This document shows positions 61,192 to 64,000 of a stretch of 64,000 bases of DNA, in pieces. The notes below the pieces were generated by a model, which made no database searches, was not told the DNA's origin, and saw nothing but the letters and a program-made list of their open reading frames with translations. The translations under genes were made by a program, and so were the position numbers. Origin of the DNA: Candidatus Leptofilum proximum (GTDB lineage: Bacteria; Chloroflexota; Anaerolineae; Promineifilales; Promineifilaceae); contig JADJXK010000001.1 of NCBI GenBank assembly GCA_016710325.1, positions 1,550,001 to 1,614,000 on the forward strand. The letters are read 5' to 3'. Within the stretch, counting starts at the first letter, position 1. Each line of letters opens with the position of its first letter.

Positions 61192-62502
61192 GTGATTGCG
61201 ACATCAGCTGTAAGCGATAACCCAAATATGCGCCCATCGCTTCCCAAAGAGCAGCCGTTACGGGTTGCTTATGTGATGCAGAATGCAGGTAATGATCTGT
61301 CTGAGGATGTGGGGCAGGCTATCCTCATCAAGCACAAGATTCGCGGTTTGCAACAAGCCGGTCATGATGTCAGCATTTTCAGATTGCGCGGACGGTCAGT
61401 CGTTAAGATCGATGATCTTAATGATATGGCTCATGTCAGCACCATCCCACTCGGTTTCAGTAATTCGGGATTGTTCAAGTTTGCTGAAAGCGGCGTGCGG
61501 CGCTTGCAGCGGGAACTAAAGCTGCCGTATTTTGCTTTCATTGATTCCTTTCGTTTTTACGAAGCTTGCAGTAGATTTTTGGCAGACTATGATTTGTGCC
61601 ATGAATATGGGGGATTGTTTAGCCTGGGAGCGGCTCTCGCTTGTCGACGACTACGTATTCCGTACGTCCTAACCGCAGAGGCGGATGCGCTCTTGGAGAA
61701 TGCGGTGAGAGGAACGCCGCTGCGCGGTATTCATGCCGCCGTGGCTAAGCGCGAGGCAAGAGTTACTTATCGATTGGCAAACAAAATTGTCACCGTCTCG
61801 GAACCTGCCCGGCAGCATCTCATTAAACATTGGCAAGTTGATGCAGATAAGATTGTTGTCATGCCTAATGGCGTTGATACCGAACTCTTTCATCCCCACT
61901 ACGACCCCAATCCGGTTCGAGCTGAACTGGGTCTTGGTAATGCGCCAGTAGTTGGCTTTGTTGGTGGTTTTCAAGCGTGGCACGGGCTGGATCGGCTTAT
62001 AAGCAGCTTTTCTCACATATTGCGAGAAGTACCTGATGCCCGACTCTTGCTGGTGGGGGATGGACCTATCCGCTCTCAAATTGAGAGGCAGGCTGCTGCT
62101 CTTGGTATCCAAACGGCCGTAACAATTACCGGTTTTATTCCTCAGGCACGTGTGCCGCAAATGCTCGCGGCCATTGACGTGGCCGTTTTGCCTTACCCGC
62201 GCCTGCCGCAAGAGCTGTGGTTCTCGCCGCTTAAGCTGTATGAGTATATGGCAGCTGGAAAAGCAATTGTTGCTTCAGGTACCGGGCAGCTGGCCCAGGT
62301 TATTCGTTCAGGACACAACGGGCTTCTAGTTGGTTCTGATGACAATGCTGCCTTCACCCGTAGCCTGGTAGCTTTGCTGCAAGCGCCGCAGGAGCGCCAG
62401 CGTTTAGGGGATAATGCACGACAACAGGTACTGGAGCAGCATTCGTGGAAACAGTATATTGATTCTCTGGAAGCAGTCTACCACGCTGTTTTATCAAAAT
62501 GA
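61192..62502 (+). CDS. GT4 glycosyltransferase
   Basis: 436 residues from GTG 61192 with AAAGGA before it. GT-B fold: LRVAYVMQNAGNDLSEDVGQAI at the N-terminus, PYVLTAEADALLENAVRG, GNGVD-like PNGVDTELFHP, VGFVGGFQAWHGLDRLI and the donor loop PQELWFSPLKLYEYMAAGKAIVAS with the E-x(7)-type region. It is a cytoplasmic retaining transferase. A broken relative lies at 28218-28496. Confidence 0.88.
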   Translation: MIATSAVSDNPNMRPSLPKEQPLRVAYVMQNAGNDLSEDVGQAILIKHKIRGLQQAGHDVSIFRLRGRSVVKIDDLNDMAHVSTIPLGFSNSGLFKFAESGVRRLQRELKLPYFAFIDSFRFYEACSRFLADYDLCHEYGGLFSLGAALACRRLRIPYVLTAEADALLENAVRGTPLRGIHAAVAKREARVTYRLANKIVTVSEPARQHLIKHWQVDADKIVVMPNGVDTELFHPHYDPNPVRAELGLGNAPVVGFVGGFQAWHGLDRLISSFSHILREVPDARLLLVGDGPIRSQIERQAAALGIQTAVTITGFIPQARVPQMLAAIDVAVLPYPRLPQELWFSPLKLYEYMAAGKAIVASGTGQLAQVIRSGHNGLLVGSDDNAAFTRSLVALLQAPQERQRLGDNARQQVLEQHSWKQYIDSLEAVYHAVLSK

Positions 62503-62515
62503 GTGGTGATTAGTT

Positions 62516-63991
62516 ATGATTAGGCAAAAATTTCTTATTCTTTTCGTTGCGCTCTTGGGCGTATTGTTATGGACATTTGACGCGGAGGCGCAGATTCAAC
62601 CAGGCTGGTCACCCCCTTACCAGCTGTCTGCTTCAGGTACCAAAGCAAGCGAGGCTTCGGTCATTGCCGACTCCTATGGCTATGTCCACGCCTTTTGGAC
62701 TGAGGATCTTGCTGATGGCACGACGTCTGTTTTGCAATACTCCCGCTATGACGGCTGGATCTGGTCCACACCGATCGATATTCAAATAGGCTCCGTCGTT
62801 AATCCGATAAAAGGAATTTCGCCTTTTGTAGACGATAATGGGCGATTGCATCTGGTTTGGACGACGGGACAGAGCAGCCCCATACGCTATACGTCGGCAC
62901 CGGCGCATAGTGCACTCTCGGCGCAGGCCTGGGAAACGCCCACGCTGATCCCTGTTGCCGCCGATAGATCTAAGATTGTTGTAGACAGCCAGGGTGTGAT
63001 CCACGTGATTTTTACCAATCTTAACGGCTCAGAAAGAGGTGTATTTGCCGTACGCTCCAAAGACCAGGGTCGTACCTGGTCGTTGCCTACCTGGATCGAT
63101 CCCGACGTCCCAGCGGAGCAAGGCCCAGGCACCCTTCAGGTTCAACTGGATGATGCCGGGGGGATACATGTTGTCTGGTTTTACATCTCGCTGGTTGCTG
63201 TTAGCGGCGACTGGGTTCGCTATGCTCACTCATTGGATGGAGGTCAAACCTGGTCGCGTCCTTTTACGATTGATAAGGTGGGTGAAGAGGGAGGAAGCCT
63301 ACAGCTAGATGCTGCCAGTCCGGTGATGGCAGTAACCGGCCAAACGGTGCATGTTGTCTGGGCGGGTAGTGAGGTGAACCATCTACGAAATCACCGCTAT
63401 TCGACAGACGCAGGCCTTACCTGGAGCGAACCTACTCGCATCTTTGGCAGCTTAAATGGTCAGGCATTCGAAGCGTTGGCTGCCGACGGCGCAGGCCGAA
63501 TCCATTACTTTGGCCAGATACGTTACCCGCAGGGGATCTACCATTCCATCTGGGATGGTGAAGAATGGACAGAGCCGGAGCTGATATATCTGATCAGCAG
63601 CAACTCAACCGATCCTATTGGTAACCGGATTCATGCCCACCACACACATCCAGCGATTCTCGCTGGCAATCAGGTGGTTCTTACGTTTGCGGATTCCCCA
63701 CCAGAGCCGGAACGCCGCTTGTTTGTTACTATCCACACGCTGACAGACATTCCACAGTCACACCTCATGTCTACGCCAACGCCTACACCGATACCTACTT
63801 TAGCGCCGGAGGCTGGATATGATATCACAGAGGCGGTGGCGGGTCCTACTCCTTTACCGGTTGATTTGCAAGGGGGGCCGCTAGCAACAGATACAAACGA
63901 TCCTGGCAAGGTGCTCTGGTATGGTTTTGCAGCTTCATTGCTCTTAATCAGCGGTTTTGTGGTTTTTCGATTCATTCGAGTAATTCGCTAA
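62516..63991 (+). CDS. Secreted BNR/Asp-box repeat protein with membrane anchor, paralogue
   Basis: 491 residues, ends just inside the window. Signal peptide to about residue 25. Three good Asp-boxes (SKDQGRTW, SLDGGQTW, STDAGLTW), then a T/P-rich linker (STPTPTPIPTLAPE) and one C-terminal membrane helix. It has the same plan as the 906-residue protein at 39629 but about half the propeller length. It starts 13 bases after the GT4 gene. Probably binds or organises the surface glycan. Confidence 0.83.
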   Translation: MIRQKFLILFVALLGVLLWTFDAEAQIQPGWSPPYQLSASGTKASEASVIADSYGYVHAFWTEDLADGTTSVLQYSRYDGWIWSTPIDIQIGSVVNPIKGISPFVDDNGRLHLVWTTGQSSPIRYTSAPAHSALSAQAWETPTLIPVAADRSKIVVDSQGVIHVIFTNLNGSERGVFAVRSKDQGRTWSLPTWIDPDVPAEQGPGTLQVQLDDAGGIHVVWFYISLVAVSGDWVRYAHSLDGGQTWSRPFTIDKVGEEGGSLQLDAASPVMAVTGQTVHVVWAGSEVNHLRNHRYSTDAGLTWSEPTRIFGSLNGQAFEALAADGAGRIHYFGQIRYPQGIYHSIWDGEEWTEPELIYLISSNSTDPIGNRIHAHHTHPAILAGNQVVLTFADSPPEPERRLFVTIHTLTDIPQSHLMSTPTPTPIPTLAPEAGYDITEAVAGPTPLPVDLQGGPLATDTNDPGKVLWYGFAASLLLISGFVVFRFIRVIR

Positions 63992-64000
63992 AAAACTATA

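Overview
The window most likely comes from an environmental member of the Chloroflexota, of the Anaerolineae or Caldilineae kind. This is an inference from gene types and genome habits, not from a marker gene: a large BTAD/NB-ARC/TPR regulator, an F420-type luciferase-like oxidoreductase, a DUF4058 protein, several families of inverted word repeats, and a very high density of the palindromic octamer ACGGCCGT on both strands. I see no rRNA, tRNA or CRISPR array.

Bases 1 to about 19,050 are ordinary chromosome with short, mixed-strand units: a HAD phosphatase cut by the window edge, an MFS transporter, an EEP-family hydrolase, two DMT-type membrane proteins, a luciferase-like oxidoreductase, two S9 serine peptidases, a DUF4058/DinB pair, an FAD oxidoreductase, an ArsR-like regulator and the 1159-residue regulator. 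The intergenic spaces carry at least six inverted word repeats. A 172-bp MITE-like element with perfect 15-bp ends and an 11-bp duplication sits exactly at the 3' end of the big regulator gene.

From about 19,500 to the right edge nearly every gene is on the + strand and belongs to one surface-glycan locus. It holds a hexapeptide acyltransferase, a polyprenyl-phosphate GT2, a B12/radical SAM enzyme, a WaaL/Wzy-like protein with TPRs, a NodU-type carbamoyltransferase flanked by two small membrane proteins, three GT39-like membrane glycosyltransferases, three further glycosyltransferases, heptose genes hddA and gmhA (separated by an insertion sequence), two membrane-anchored BNR-repeat proteins, a Wzm/Wzt ABC exporter and a pyruvyltransferase-GT2 fusion. 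Two broken genes lie at 28.2 and 29.9 kb.

The most interesting part is 42.4 to 55.6 kb. It has two free-standing carrier proteins, an adenylating enzyme whose inferred substrate code matches that of L-prolyl ligases of the PltF/CloN4/RedM type, an acyl-CoA dehydrogenase-like enzyme of the type that turns prolyl-carrier into pyrrolyl-carrier, two flavin-dependent halogenase-like proteins, and a single protein that fuses an MBOAT acyltransferase to an SGNH domain. MBOAT plus SGNH plus carrier plus adenylation enzyme is the logic of teichoic-acid D-alanylation (Dlt). Here the cargo appears to be a proline-derived pyrrole, possibly halogenated. I propose a Dlt-like pathway that decorates an exported polysaccharide with (halo)pyrrole-2-carboxyl esters, alongside carbamoyl and pyruvyl groups. 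This is an inference from motifs and gene order; no similarity search was run.
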